Shown: positions 8,917 through 17,995, counted from the first letter of the stretch. The stretch is DNA of 64,000 nt from Peribacillus huizhouensis (GCF_014138605.1 NZ_JACJHX010000004.1:248001-312000), one strand, 5' to 3'. Translations and numbers: made by a program. The notes: a model not told the origin generated them from the sequence alone.

Positions 8917-10374
8917 TCATCCCCCTTCCACAATACATTTAAGCGCTTTCTTCATTCCGTTCTTTTCTATTTCGATCAGATTTCTCGTCACTTTTTCCGT
9001 CAATCCTGGAATGTCATTTAGATCAAGACCCCATACGTCCTGTAACCCAAGAGCAGCATAAACCACTTTCTCATATTGATCTATCGAAGATGCCGCCCCC
9101 CATTCATTTCTGAAAAACTCCAAAAGAGACGGATCATCATCTAATGGAATGCTCTCTTCTCCCCGCTTCCCTTTGTAAAAATACAATAAGGAACTTAGTG
9201 AAAAGACAAGTTTTTCTGGTAATGAATTTGTTCGCCTTACATAATCAAGTAGAATTGGAACATTTCTTGCTTTGAATTTTGAGATGGAATTCATAGCAAT
9301 ACTAAGTAAATAATGCTGAATATAAGGATTAGCAAATCTCGCTAATATTTCATGGGAATAGGCCGTCAATTCTTCTTTGGATAAATTCGTAGCTGGAATG
9401 ATTTCATCTGACATCAAACCTTTTATGAATGCCCCGATGATTTCATGATCTACCGCTTCTTTTACTGTGTCTACGCCATATAAATAGGCAATTGGCGTCA
9501 TCGCTGAATGAACACCGTTAAGAAGACGGACTTTTCTAGTTCGGTAAGAAGACAAGTCATCCACGATAAATGCATGGATGGACGATTGGTCAATTGGCAA
9601 TTCTTCTTTGATTGATTCTGGTCCTTCAATTGCCCATAAATGATAATGCTCTGAAACAACCATTAATTCATCGGTATATCCCAGTTCCTCTGTTTTTTTC
9701 GCCACTGTATCCTTAGGAAAACCTGGAACAATTCGATCAACTAAGCTATTGCAGAATATATTGGATTCATGAATCCATGTGTGAAATCCTTTCTCTAGAT
9801 TCCATAAATCAGCTAGTTGCAAGACGATCTCCTTAAGACGTTGGCCATTGTCTTCAATGAGCTCACAAGGAATGATAATGCAGCCTTTTGTGGAATCACC
9901 TTGCCATGCACGGTAACGATGATAGAGAAAAGACGTTAATTTTCCAGGAAAGCTTTTTTGCGGTGCATCACAAAGCTTATCAGTTGGTTCATAATAAATT
10001 CCAGCTTCAGTTGTGTTAGAAATGATAAACCGGAGCTCTTCGCTTTCGGCTAATTCTAGATATTTCTCATAGTGATTAAAAAGATCAATTCCTCTACTAA
10101 TACTATTCACGATCGTATGCTCTTCTACTTCTTTGCCATCTTTCATGCCTTGTAAGTAAAGGGTAAAAAGTCCGTCTTGATCGTTTAGCCGTTTAATTTT
10201 TTCCGACCCACGCGGCTGAACGACAACAACGCTGCCATTAAAATCTGTTTCCTTATTTAAAACAGCAATTTGCCAATCTACAAATGCACGCAAGAAGTTC
10301 CCTTCACCGAATTGGAGCACCTTTTCAGGATACTTCTTAGATTGCGGGCATATCTCACTACTCAATCTCTTCAT
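8917..10374 (-). CDS. uxaB: Tagaturonate reductase (altronate oxidoreductase)
   Basis: A 485-residue member of the mannitol dehydrogenase/UxaB family, which reduces D-tagaturonate to D-altronate with NADH in galacturonate catabolism. The N-terminal nucleotide-binding part shows QFGEGNFLRAFVDWQI, and the C-terminal part contains the catalytic-region segment RTRKVRLLNGVHSAM near residue 285. An in-frame GTG lies 24 bases further upstream, but the ATG at 10374 follows AAGGGGGA at ideal spacing and gives the usual MKRLSSE start. It is the third gene of the uronate cluster. A terminator-like hairpin and an operator-like half palindrome separate it from the LacI regulator, so it may be transcribed from its own promoter. 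Confidence 0.9.
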   Translation of the reverse strand: MKRLSSEICPQSKKYPEKVLQFGEGNFLRAFVDWQIAVLNKETDFNGSVVVVQPRGSEKIKRLNDQDGLFTLYLQGMKDGKEVEEHTIVNSISRGIDLFNHYEKYLELAESEELRFIISNTTEAGIYYEPTDKLCDAPQKSFPGKLTSFLYHRYRAWQGDSTKGCIIIPCELIEDNGQRLKEIVLQLADLWNLEKGFHTWIHESNIFCNSLVDRIVPGFPKDTVAKKTEELGYTDELMVVSEHYHLWAIEGPESIKEELPIDQSSIHAFIVDDLSSYRTRKVRLLNGVHSAMTPIAYLYGVDTVKEAVDHEIIGAFIKGLMSDEIIPATNLSKEELTAYSHEILARFANPYIQHYLLSIAMNSISKFKARNVPILLDYVRRTNSLPEKLVFSLSSLLYFYKGKRGEESIPLDDDPSLLEFFRNEWGAASSIDQYEKVVYAALGLQDVWGLDLNDIPGLTEKVTRNLIEIEKNGMKKALKCIVEGG

Positions 10375-10394
10375 TCTATTTTCCCCCTTTATTT

Positions 10395-10408
10395 GCACAC
10401 GTTAACAT
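10395..10408. promoter_or_regulatory. Partial LacI-type operator before uxaB
   Basis: On the minus strand ATGTTAAC is followed by GTGTGCAA. The left half is identical to the perfect palindrome before uxaC; the right half is diverged. It sits just upstream of the uxaB ribosome site. Confidence 0.45.
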
Positions 10409-10416
10409 TTTTATTT

Positions 10417-10460
10417 AAAGAACTCGCATCCCGATAATCTTGTTCGGGGATGAGTTCTTT
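10417..10460 (-). terminator. Hairpin after the uronate LacI regulator
   Basis: Arms AAAGAACTCGCATCCC and GGGGATGAGTTCTTT flank a nine-base loop directly at the regulator stop codon. The following T-tract is short, so termination may be partial. Confidence 0.6.
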
Positions 10461-11460
10461 AATAAATTAGCTTTTGTGCGGAATCCCGGATTTTCAATTC
10501 CGTTTCCACTAGTATGCGCTCGACTGGCAAATCGGGCCTCTCCATTAGCAGTAATAGTTTCTCTGCACCTTGCATACTGATTTTTTCAATTGGCCTTTTG
10601 ACCGTCGTTAATCTTGGATTTGTATACTGTGAAAATCCAATATCGTCGAAGCCAACTACTGAAATATCCACTGGAATAGATAATCTATGAGCAAACGCCG
10701 CATTCATCGCTCCAATTGCCATATCGTCATTGGAACAAAACACGGCACTAGGCGGTTTTTCTAAAGAAAGTAGGGACTCCATCGCTTCATATCCACTCGC
10801 CATATCGTACTTCCCTTTACAGATATACTCATTCTTGATAGAAATCTGGCCATCGATCATTGCCTGAATATATCCTTCTTTTCTTTCTTTAGTCGATTTA
10901 AAGCCCTCTATTCCTTCAATGATTGCAATATCGCGATGGCCCTCATTAATTAAATAGGTAACGGCTTCATAAGCACCGATCCGATCATCTGATAAGATGT
11001 TATGAATCAACGTTTCATTCATTTCTCGGTTTAAGACGACTAATGGAATTTTTTGATTCAAGATATGATAGATGAATATATGGTCTTCATCAGATTGACT
11101 CATGAGGATAACGCCGTCAAAACGATGGTTCGTTATAGAAGAAAAGTCTTTATAGTCGTCAATCCCTCGAACAAACAAGTTATATTCTCCACTAATCACA
11201 CGGTTTACTCCTCTTACTGTATCTGAGAAAAAACTAGGAGAAGTTCCCTTTTCGATACTTGTGAAAAAAAGGCCAATCGTATGTGACTTTTGTAAGACGA
11301 GACTTTTCGCATTATAATTCGGTGAATAGTTTAATTGATTGGCAAGGTCAATAATTTTCTTCTTTGTATCCTCTTTAATTAAAGGACTGTTATTTAAGGC
11401 GCGCGAAACCGTTGTATGAGATACATTTGCTAGTTTTGCAATATCTTTAATCGTTACCAT
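10459..11460 (-). CDS. LacI-family repressor of uronate genes
   Basis: A 333-residue LacI/GalR regulator. The helix-turn-helix is at the extreme N-terminus (TIKDIAKLANVSHTTVSRALN). The periplasmic-binding-like domain follows, with HTIGLFF near 62 and SAVFCSNDDMAIGAMNAA near 235. An ATG three codons upstream touches the AAAGG ribosome site. The ATG at 11460 lies eight bases after it and starts MVTIKDIAKLA, so I prefer it. Lying between uxaC and uxaB, it most likely senses a uronate intermediate such as KDG and controls this cluster through the ATGTTAACGTTAACAT palindrome. The link is inference from position. Confidence 0.88.
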   Translation of the reverse strand: MVTIKDIAKLANVSHTTVSRALNNSPLIKEDTKKKIIDLANQLNYSPNYNAKSLVLQKSHTIGLFFTSIEKGTSPSFFSDTVRGVNRVISGEYNLFVRGIDDYKDFSSITNHRFDGVILMSQSDEDHIFIYHILNQKIPLVVLNREMNETLIHNILSDDRIGAYEAVTYLINEGHRDIAIIEGIEGFKSTKERKEGYIQAMIDGQISIKNEYICKGKYDMASGYEAMESLLSLEKPPSAVFCSNDDMAIGAMNAAFAHRLSIPVDISVVGFDDIGFSQYTNPRLTTVKRPIEKISMQGAEKLLLLMERPDLPVERILVETELKIRDSAQKLIY

Positions 11461-11534
11461 TTCATTCATCCTTTAAGACCGTATAATTTATTTAGCATAA
11501 GAATAACTGATACGCAGATTCATTCAACACTCTG

Positions 11535-12950
11535 CTATTCTGACGGATTATCAAAACCAAAGTATTCTTGAGCATTTTCATAGACAATTCCTTTGATGAT
11601 TTTTTCTAATAACTCTTTGTCATAGGGAACTTCCCCATTTTCGACCCATTCGCCAATCAAATTACAAACAAGTCTTCTGAAATATTCATGTCTTGGATAA
11701 GAGAGGAAACTACGGGAATCTGTCAGCATCCCAAGAAAACGGCTAAGCAGTCCTACATTTGCCAATGTTTTCATTTGATCCATCATTCCATCCTTATGAT
11801 CATTAAACCACCAAGCCGTTCCAAATTGGATTTTTCCAGGAGTTACACCGTCTTGAAAACTATTGATCATGCTGGCAATCACGTAATTATCATTAGGATT
11901 TAATGAATATAGGATTGTTTTTGGCAAAGCATTCATTTTATCAAGACCATCCAATAAGCGTACGAGTGGTTTAGCAATTTTCCCATCATTCATCGAATCG
12001 TATCCTGTATCTGGTCCAAGTCTCTCAAACATTTTCGTATTATTATTTCGCAAGGCATTGATGTGCAGCTGCATTGCCCAGCCTAATTCTGCGTACAAAT
12101 TCCCAAGGAAACTTAATGTATACGTTTTATACTTGCCTTCTTCTTCAGATGTGATTTCCTTTCCTGATCGTTTGGATGCAAAAATTTCCGCTGCTTCTTC
12201 TTGCGTCGTTTCTTCATACATCATGACGTCAATCGCATGGTCGGAAACTCGGCCACCAATCGAGTGAAAGTAGCGGACACGAGACTCCAAAGCTTGAAGA
12301 AAATCTTCGTATGTTTCAATTGAAAGGTTTGCAACCTCTGCCAATTTCTCCACCCATGGCAAGAAAGTTTCCCGATTGATTTCAAGCCCTTTATCAGGAC
12401 GAAAGCTAGGTAAAACGCTTACGTTAAATTCATTCTCCTCAGCTAACTGTACATGATATTCCAATGAGTCCGTTGGGTCATCTGTCGTACAGATCACTTG
12501 AACATTTGATTTTAGAATTAGATCCCTAGCGCCAAAGTTCTCACTGTTTAATTGAGCATTTACTTCTTCCCAAATTTTTGGAGCCGTTTTTTCATCTAAA
12601 ATATCATATATCCCGAAGAATCGTTGAAGTTCAAGATGCGTCCAATTGTATAGAGGGTTGCCAATCGTCATCGGAACAGTTTTCGCCCAAGCTATGAATT
12701 TATCATAATCACTTGCATTTCCAGTCACAAATTCTTCATCGATTCCATTCGCCCGCATAACCCGCCATTTATAATGATCGCCGTATAGCCAAGCTTCAGT
12801 TATGTTTTTAAATTTCTTATTTTCAAAGATTTCTTTAGGATTCAAATGGCAATGATAATCAATAATTGGCATATTCTTCGCATAGTCATTATACAATGTA
12901 AGCGCTGTCTTGTTGTTTAATAAAAAATCTTCACCCATAAAAAGTTTCAT
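11535..12950 (-). CDS. uxaC: Glucuronate/galacturonate isomerase
   Basis: A 471-residue uronate isomerase of the amidohydrolase-fold family, converting D-glucuronate to D-fructuronate and D-galacturonate to D-tagaturonate. The metal motif MPIIDYHCHLNPKEIF is near residue 30. Further family segments are NPLYNWTHLEL, QLHINALRNNNTKMF, LNPNDNYVI and the C-terminal RHEYFRRLVCNLIGEWVE. The length equals that of typical UxaC. The ATG follows GGTGAAGAT. It is the first gene of the uxaC-LacI-uxaB cluster and has a perfect 16-bp palindrome 35 bases upstream. No uronate transporter or dehydratase gene is in the window. Confidence 0.95.
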   Translation of the reverse strand: MKLFMGEDFLLNNKTALTLYNDYAKNMPIIDYHCHLNPKEIFENKKFKNITEAWLYGDHYKWRVMRANGIDEEFVTGNASDYDKFIAWAKTVPMTIGNPLYNWTHLELQRFFGIYDILDEKTAPKIWEEVNAQLNSENFGARDLILKSNVQVICTTDDPTDSLEYHVQLAEENEFNVSVLPSFRPDKGLEINRETFLPWVEKLAEVANLSIETYEDFLQALESRVRYFHSIGGRVSDHAIDVMMYEETTQEEAAEIFASKRSGKEITSEEEGKYKTYTLSFLGNLYAELGWAMQLHINALRNNNTKMFERLGPDTGYDSMNDGKIAKPLVRLLDGLDKMNALPKTILYSLNPNDNYVIASMINSFQDGVTPGKIQFGTAWWFNDHKDGMMDQMKTLANVGLLSRFLGMLTDSRSFLSYPRHEYFRRLVCNLIGEWVENGEVPYDKELLEKIIKGIVYENAQEYFGFDNPSE

Positions 12951-12984
12951 ATCTTCACCAGCTTTCAGTTTTTTTGATCCATAA

Positions 12985-13000
12985 ATGTTAACGTTAACAT
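12985..13000. promoter_or_regulatory. LacI-type operator before uxaC
   Basis: The sequence ATGTTAACGTTAACAT is a perfect 16-bp palindrome with the central CG typical of LacI/GalR operators. It lies 35 bases before uxaC and is half-repeated before uxaB. Confidence 0.75.
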
Positions 13001-13148
13001 TGTTATTCTATACCAAATTTTATGATAATTCAATTTATTCATCCCAATCGCGCTTTCAGTTATTACATAATGCCTTGAAAGTATTTTGACTGACGTAAAC
13101 AATAGGGGCAAAAAAAGACCATTTATCTAGACTTTTCTCGCCCATCGT

Positions 13149-14072
13149 TTAAATTGCGTTTGGCTTGAATCTCTTCACTACTATTATATAAAAAACAAGA
13201 AACAGAAGGCCATCCAATACTAAGGAAATGGCCGGTTCATTGTGCACCACAGTGGTAAGTGAAGGAACACTCCCACCTACAGATTGTGGATCACCGATAA
13301 ACCAGAAAAGAAACATATTATTGGCTGCATGTGCACCAATGGACAGCTCGGAGCTTCCCATTTTCACAGCAAGAAACGTCAGCATAAACCCGACTAATAG
13401 ATAATCAAGTCCTACCCAAATAGCTGAACGCTCCATTTCCGGATTAAAAAAATGCAACGATCCGAAAACGATTGCCATGATGACTCCTAGTACAATAGGG
13501 TTGATCACAATCTTTCCAATCCACTGCAAGAGAAATCCCCTAAAGATTAACTCCTCAACTGTCGTTTGAATAGGAGTTAACAATAAAACAACAAAAAATA
13601 GGAATAAAAATTTCCCTAATTCAAATTCATTCCATGCAAAATGTTCAGGGAAAATTAAGAGATAAACGAGCTCTAATAGCATCATTAAACCAAAATAGAT
13701 TGTAAAGCTACCGAAGATTTGCTTCCAATTGATTCGATCATTGGCAGTAATCAGCGTCTTCAGTTTCCGTTTATGTACAAACCGGATTGAAAGCCAAATC
13801 CCTAGCATCCAAATGACGTACGTTAGATTCATAAACAATAAATCCAGCGTTGGGTCCATACCAACAAACTCGCCCGATGTATTATCAAAAACGATGCCAT
13901 CTTCGTTTAGAAGGCCTGTGACCACACTCAATATGCCATATAGAAGACTACCTGCAATAAGAGAAACCAAAATAATAAGCGATGATAGCAAGTATCTTTT
14001 CCATCCGTTTTTCCCTGGAAGATCAAATAGATAATGTTTAATATGGATTCCCCCCACTAATGATATTTCCAT
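13149..14072 (-). CDS. CPBP-family intramembrane glutamic endopeptidase-like protein
   Basis: An integral membrane protein of about 300 residues with seven or eight hydrophobic segments. The CPBP (CAAX protease / bacteriocin-processing) motif 1 is plain: TTVEELIFRGFLLQWI. Motif 2 appears as GSLHFFNPE and the late histidine motif as SIGAHAANNMFLFW. Members cleave peptides within the membrane or act in bacteriocin self-immunity; the substrate here is unknown. The start is uncertain. The frame is open to 14156, ATG 14072 lacks a clear ribosome site, and an ATT codon at 14042 lies seven bases after a run of six G and would give the compact start IKHYLFDLPGKNGWKRY. It is transcribed alone. Confidence 0.82.
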   Translation of the reverse strand: MEISLVGGIHIKHYLFDLPGKNGWKRYLLSSLIILVSLIAGSLLYGILSVVTGLLNEDGIVFDNTSGEFVGMDPTLDLLFMNLTYVIWMLGIWLSIRFVHKRKLKTLITANDRINWKQIFGSFTIYFGLMMLLELVYLLIFPEHFAWNEFELGKFLFLFFVVLLLTPIQTTVEELIFRGFLLQWIGKIVINPIVLGVIMAIVFGSLHFFNPEMERSAIWVGLDYLLVGFMLTFLAVKMGSSELSIGAHAANNMFLFWFIGDPQSVGGSVPSLTTVVHNEPAISLVLDGLLFLVFYIIVVKRFKPNAI

Positions 14073-14204
14073 ACCCTTAATATACCATTTCATCTTATTA
14101 AATGAGATGAATATTTTGTAAATATTGTACATATCCCAAAAGTCTAAGCTAATCACATAAATTAGATCGACGCTTGACTAACTATCAAAATGTGCGTAAT
14201 GCCC

Positions 14205-14340
14205 AGTCATCAATCAGCTCCGGCTCGCAAATCGCAAATCTCGCACGAAAAGGGATCATTCCCGCGCGAAAACTATCGATACTGGCACGCAATCAGGACA
14301 ATCTGGCTCACAAATTTGATTTTCGGATCGCAATGCTCGA
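14205..14340. repeat. Degenerate 20-23-bp repeat array (family D, locus 2)
   Basis: Read on the minus strand it holds about six diverged units that begin GAGCC, GTGCC, GCGCG or GTGCG and end in TTTGC- or TTTTC-like tails. This is the same pattern as the arrays at 0.9-1.07 kb and 52.0-52.4 kb, but strongly decayed. A small open frame across it carries no recognisable protein. Confidence 0.65.
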
Positions 14341-14509
14341 TAAGGAGGTTTTTTGCACCAACCTTGGTGCATTGGTAAACTATTTTTTTCAGTGTAATCC
14401 TGCTTCTAGCAGCATCACTTTTCCACAAAATATTATCCCGACATGTAAATTGCAAAACTCATAATTGCGTTGGAATCGGAATTTATATGTCACTTTAGTT
14501 CAAAGCACG

Positions 14510-14540
14510 AAAAAAGGAGCACATAGGCTCCTTTTTCCCT
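14510..14540 (-). terminator. Terminator of the rib operon
   Basis: Stem GGAGCC/GGCTCC-type (AAAAAGGAGC, loop ACATA, GGCTCCTTTTT), with a T-run on both strands. It lies about 80 bases after ribH. Confidence 0.8.
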
Positions 14541-14619
14541 CGGATTCAAATACATATTTAAATCAGCAAATTAGCCGATATGTACACAGAACAATCCGTC
14601 AATCAATTATACGTATTCC

Positions 14620-15090
14620 TTATTTGCCGATTAAAGTAGATAAGTTCGCCATTTCAATCGCTGAAACAGCTGATTCATAACCTTTGTTTCCTGCTTTTGT
14701 ACCAGCACGTTCAATCGCTTGCTCAATATTTTCTGTAGTAAGTAGACCGAAAATCACAGGCGTTCCAGATTCAAGTCCGACAGCCGCCATGCCTTTCGCT
14801 GCTTCATTACATACATAATCATAATGTGAGGTTGCACCGCGAATGACCGTACCTAGCCCAATTACAGCGTCATATTGTTTGGTTTGCACTAATTTTTTTG
14901 TAATCAACGGAATTTCAAATGCCCCTGGTACCCAAGCGATGTCAATATCATCCTCACTAACCCCATGGCGTTTAAGTCCATCCACTGCACCGGAAAGTAA
15001 TTTTCCTGTGATGAATTCATTGAACCTGCCGACAACAATCCCTACTTTTAACCCTGTTCCGATTACTTGTGCTTCAAAATTTTTCCCCAT
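14620..15090 (-). CDS. ribH: 6,7-dimethyl-8-ribityllumazine synthase
   Basis: A 156-residue lumazine synthase beta subunit. It joins 5-amino-6-ribitylaminouracil with 3,4-dihydroxy-2-butanone 4-phosphate, the penultimate step of riboflavin synthesis, normally as a 60-mer capsid. Visible motifs are [42 protein letters not shown] with the catalytic His, and [23 protein letters not shown]. The ATG follows TAGGAGG. It is the last gene of the riboswitch-controlled ribE-ribB-ribH operon, 28 bases after ribB. Confidence 0.97.
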   Translation of the reverse strand: MGKNFEAQVIGTGLKVGIVVGRFNEFITGKLLSGAVDGLKRHGVSEDDIDIAWVPGAFEIPLITKKLVQTKQYDAVIGLGTVIRGATSHYDYVCNEAAKGMAAVGLESGTPVIFGLLTTENIEQAIERAGTKAGNKGYESAVSAIEMANLSTLIGK

Positions 15091-15118
15091 TATAATTCCT
15101 CCTAAAAATGTTATTTAA

Positions 15119-15754
15119 TTAAGCATGTTCTGGTGTTTCTTTATGTTTTGATTCAAGTTGGTTGCGATAGCGAATTAATTCGGCAATCGTAATAAATGTA
15201 AGCTGATGTTCTTCGGCAATGATTTGAAGTTCTGGAACACGCGCCATTGAACCATCTTCATTCATAATTTCACATATAACTCCAGCTGGCTCAGCACCGC
15301 ATAAACGGGCAAGATCAACGGAAGCTTCTGTGTGTCCTGATCGTTCGAGCACCCCGCCGTCTTTAGCGATAATTGGAAAAACATGTCCAGGGCGTTTAAA
15401 GTCATTAGCGGTAGAATCATGATCCAAAAGGGCAAGCATCGTTGTTGAACGTTCAAACGCGCTGATCCCCGTAGTAGTACTTTTGTGATCAATACTAACT
15501 GTAAAGGCTGTTCCATGGTAATCTGTATTGTTCTCAACCATTGGGTGCAGGTCTAATTTCTTTGCGAGCTCATTCGTAATCGTCGTGCAAATTAAACCAC
15601 GACCATATTTCGCCATAAAGTTAATGGCGTCAGGCGTTGCCTTTTCTGCCAATACGACAAAATCACCTTCGTTCTCCCGGTCTTCATCATCGACAACAAT
15701 AATGATTTTCCCAGCTTTCAAATCCTCGATTGCTTCTTCAATTGTTTGAAACAT
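15119..15754 (-). CDS. ribB: 3,4-dihydroxy-2-butanone 4-phosphate synthase, stand-alone
   Basis: A 211-residue enzyme that makes 3,4-dihydroxy-2-butanone 4-phosphate from ribulose 5-phosphate. The active-site loop [33 protein letters not shown] and [14 protein letters not shown] are all present. The Bacillus homologue is normally RibBA, about 400 residues, with a GTP cyclohydrolase II domain at the C-terminus. Here the protein stops soon after the RibB domain (KHKETPEHA), 28 bases before the ribH start, and no cyclohydrolase remnant is seen. A GTG nine bases upstream is possible, but ATG 15754 follows GGCGGTG at normal spacing. The missing RibA activity must be encoded elsewhere. Confidence 0.95.
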   Translation of the reverse strand: MFQTIEEAIEDLKAGKIIIVVDDEDRENEGDFVVLAEKATPDAINFMAKYGRGLICTTITNELAKKLDLHPMVENNTDYHGTAFTVSIDHKSTTTGISAFERSTTMLALLDHDSTANDFKRPGHVFPIIAKDGGVLERSGHTEASVDLARLCGAEPAGVICEIMNEDGSMARVPELQIIAEEHQLTFITIAELIRYRNQLESKHKETPEHA

Positions 15755-15771
15755 CCTATACACCGCCTTTA

Positions 15772-16410
15772 TCAGAATCCATTTTCTAAAAGAAAACTTG
15801 CTGTTAATCCAGTAGTTTGTCCAGTATTTTTAATTTGTTGAACAATATATTTCCCAATCATATCATTTTCAATATTCACGGCTTCTCCAACGTTTTTTTG
15901 TCCTAGAATCGTGTCTTTATATGTTAACGGTATTAGCGAAATTGTGATCTCATTCTTCTCAATCCTAAATATAGTTAGGCTCGTCCCGTCAATAGCTATA
16001 GAGCCCTTAGGAATACAATATTGCGCTAATCCTTCTGCCAATTTTATCGTGTAGTAAACCGCATTTTCTTTCTGTTCTTTTTTCATAATCGTACCTGTGC
16101 CGTCAATATGGCCTGAGACAAAATGACCGCCAAATCTCCCCTGCGCACTCATCGCCCGCTCTAGATTGACCTTTGCCCCCGGTTTCAACAGCTTGATTGT
16201 TGACGCCTTCACGGTTTCTGGCATTACATCCACTGTAAACAGATGATTCGTAAACTCAGTGACAGTCAGACAAACGCCATTGACTGAAATGCTATCTCCT
16301 AATTGAACATCTTCAACAATTTTCGGAGATTCAATCGTAATGGCCATACTTTGGATCCCTCTTTTTAAAGATTGGACCGTTCCGACATCTTCGATAATTC
16401 CAGTAAACAT
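15772..16410 (-). CDS. ribE: Riboflavin synthase (alpha subunit)
   Basis: A 212-residue riboflavin synthase that dismutates two 6,7-dimethyl-8-ribityllumazine molecules. Two lumazine-binding barrels are visible: [23 protein letters not shown] and [16 protein letters not shown] in the first, and [12 protein letters not shown] and MIGKYIVQ in the second. The frame is open 16 codons further upstream, but ATG 16410 follows AGAGGGTGAAAAC and gives the canonical MFTGI start. It is the first gene after the FMN riboswitch, whereas ribD usually comes first in Bacillus. It sits 17 bases before ribB. Confidence 0.96.
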   Translation of the reverse strand: MFTGIIEDVGTVQSLKRGIQSMAITIESPKIVEDVQLGDSISVNGVCLTVTEFTNHLFTVDVMPETVKASTIKLLKPGAKVNLERAMSAQGRFGGHFVSGHIDGTGTIMKKEQKENAVYYTIKLAEGLAQYCIPKGSIAIDGTSLTIFRIEKNEITISLIPLTYKDTILGQKNVGEAVNIENDMIGKYIVQQIKNTGQTTGLTASFLLENGF

Positions 16411-16443
16411 GTTTTCACCCTCTTTCTCATTTTGATGTTTCGA

Positions 16444-16490
16444 CAAAAAAATGTACAAATAGCCCCCTAGGGACGACCTAAGGAGCTAAA
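16444..16490 (-). terminator. Attenuator hairpin of the FMN riboswitch
   Basis: On the minus strand TAGCTCCTTAGG pairs with CCCTAGGGGGCTA around a short loop, and a T-run begins about seven bases later. It lies between the aptamer and ribE, as expected for the regulated terminator. Confidence 0.7.
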
Positions 16491-16585
16491 GGGAGATTAT
16501 GGATTTATTATATAGCCAAATAAGCCTTTCATTTTGAATTTTTCAAAATAAAGGGTTCACTATTGCCATTTAATGAGTTCCATAT

Positions 16586-16712
16586 GTCCTTCTCCCATCC
16601 AGACTTTACTGTCGGCCTTGGAATTTCACCAAGTCCTGCCTTTTTACAGGCTCGCGGGCTTAGAATTTCTTCATCACCGCCGGTTGGGATTTACACCCGA
16701 CCCCGAAGGACA
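16586..16712 (-). ncRNA. FMN riboswitch (RFN element)
   Basis: The minus strand shows the conserved FMN aptamer blocks in order: TCCTTCGGGGTCGGGTG, CCAACCGGCGGTGATG, AGCCCGCGAGC, GGTGAAATTCCAAGGCCGACAG, and TAAAGTCTGGATGGGAGAAG. When FMN is abundant it should favour the terminator at 16444-16490 and shut off ribE-ribB-ribH. A TATAAT -10 box is seen at 16773-16778 on the same strand, about 60 bases upstream; the -35 region is less clear. Confidence 0.97.
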
Positions 16713-16890
16713 AACATATTTAGCGGAATAGTTCCGCTTCATTTAAAAAGTGTGATAACACACTTTCATTACATTATACTAGCTAAACATAGATTTGTGT
16801 AAATTTTTGCTCATAATTTGTGATTTTTTGCATTTTCCTATCCCATCTATGATTCCCTATTTTTTGCAATCATATTGTCATTTTAGGAAA

Positions 16891-17091
16891 TTAATAACGC
16901 TTTTCTTCCGTTTCAGTTATGTTTTCTTCTCTTAGTGAGGTCAAATCATACAGACTGGCTATGAGTTCCAGTCCAGTATCAGTACTTGTGATAAACACTT
17001 TTGCAGATCCAATAGCGGTTATGACTGTCCCCGTCACAAAAAAACCCGCTCCAGTAATAATTAGATCTTCGCCTTGTTTAGCTATATCCAT
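16891..17091 (-). CDS. Small hypothetical protein
   Basis: A 66-residue open frame starting MDIAKQGEDLIITGAGFF, with GGTGG just upstream of ATG 17091; a TTG five codons earlier is less likely. The middle part is rich in I, V, T and G and could form one membrane segment or beta strands, and the C-terminus is acidic. I recognise no family. It lies between the riboswitch promoter and the divergent HEAT-like gene and is the only plausible gene there. Confidence 0.45.
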   Translation of the reverse strand: MDIAKQGEDLIITGAGFFVTGTVITAIGSAKVFITSTDTGLELIASLYDLTSLREENITETEEKRY

Positions 17092-17245
17092 AGAAAGATC
17101 CACCAATCATATGAATTGATAGGATAATGTATTCCACACTTGTGGAATATTACACTGTATTAGCAATTTATAGCTTGAACAGATGGTAGTATCTGACTCC
17201 TTTTGGTATCTTAAATAGTAAGTAAACAGTGAGAGAGGGGAATAT

Positions 17246-17875
17246 ATGAGTATTATTGACAAACTATCATCCACAATGAACAGAAATGACGAAGTTCCAA
17301 ATATAGAATTAGCCCATGAATTAGTTGAAAATAATAACCTAGATGGAATTAAAGAGGTGATTAAAAACCTGTCCAACAAAGATAAAAAGATCCAAAATGA
17401 TTGTATAAAGGTCGCATATGAAATAGGCGTGTGTAAACCTGAGTTAATCAGTCCATATGCACTAAACTTTGTCCAATTATTAAAAAGCAGGAACAATCGG
17501 TTAGTATGGGGTGGCATGACTGCATTATCTACCATTGCAGAAATTTCTACTGATATGATCATGGATCATATTGAAACTATTTTCCAAACGATAAAAAATG
17601 GATCAGTCATTACGATAGACAAGGGCATTTTGACTTTATCAAAGCTTGCTGCAACGGATCCAATCTGTAGTGAAAAAATCTTTCCTTTTCTCCTGCAGCA
17701 TTTGCAAACATGTTTGCCCAAGCAAATCCCCCAGCATGCAGAAAGTACATTATTAGCTGTGACAGCCGAAAATAAGAAAGATTTCATAGGGGTATTATCT
17801 GAAAGAGAAGAATTTTTAACTCCGCCACAGTTGAAAAGAGTGAAAAAAATTTATCACACTCTTAACAGGCAGTAA
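17246..17875 (+). CDS. HEAT-repeat-like hypothetical protein
   Basis: A 209-residue soluble, helix-rich protein. The helices come in pairs of about 35-40 residues (NLDGIKEVIKNL, KIQNDCIKVAYEIGV, NRLVWGGMTALSTIA, DKGILTLSKLAA), as in HEAT or ARM repeats. No catalytic motif is visible, so a scaffold or binding role is likely but unknown. The ATG follows GAGAGAGGGG. It is transcribed divergently from the small protein at 16.9 kb. Its stop codon is followed at once by a fragment of repeat family B. Confidence 0.75.
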   Translation: MSIIDKLSSTMNRNDEVPNIELAHELVENNNLDGIKEVIKNLSNKDKKIQNDCIKVAYEIGVCKPELISPYALNFVQLLKSRNNRLVWGGMTALSTIAEISTDMIMDHIETIFQTIKNGSVITIDKGILTLSKLAATDPICSEKIFPFLLQHLQTCLPKQIPQHAESTLLAVTAENKKDFIGVLSEREEFLTPPQLKRVKKIYHTLNRQ

Positions 17876-17960
17876 AAGCCCGATTCGTGAGATACAGTGA
17901 AACTTACTGAGTGTTATGCAGGGCATTGTTCGAGGCCCTACAGGAATACGTTAGATTAAT
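17876..17960. repeat. Repeat family B fragment, copy 1
   Basis: The first part (AAAGCCCGATTCGTGAGATA, then CAGTGAAACTTAC) matches the inverse of an internal segment of the full element at 55.6-55.85 kb. It begins at the stop codon of the HEAT-like gene. The remainder is diverged. Confidence 0.7.
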
Positions 17961-17995
17961 ATATTTTTTATAGGAGTTATTCTTAGTCATCACCC

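Noticed and set aside
17107..17562. Minus-strand open frame of 151 codons
   Set aside because: It overlaps the HEAT-like gene on the opposite strand, which has a better ribosome site and protein-like composition.
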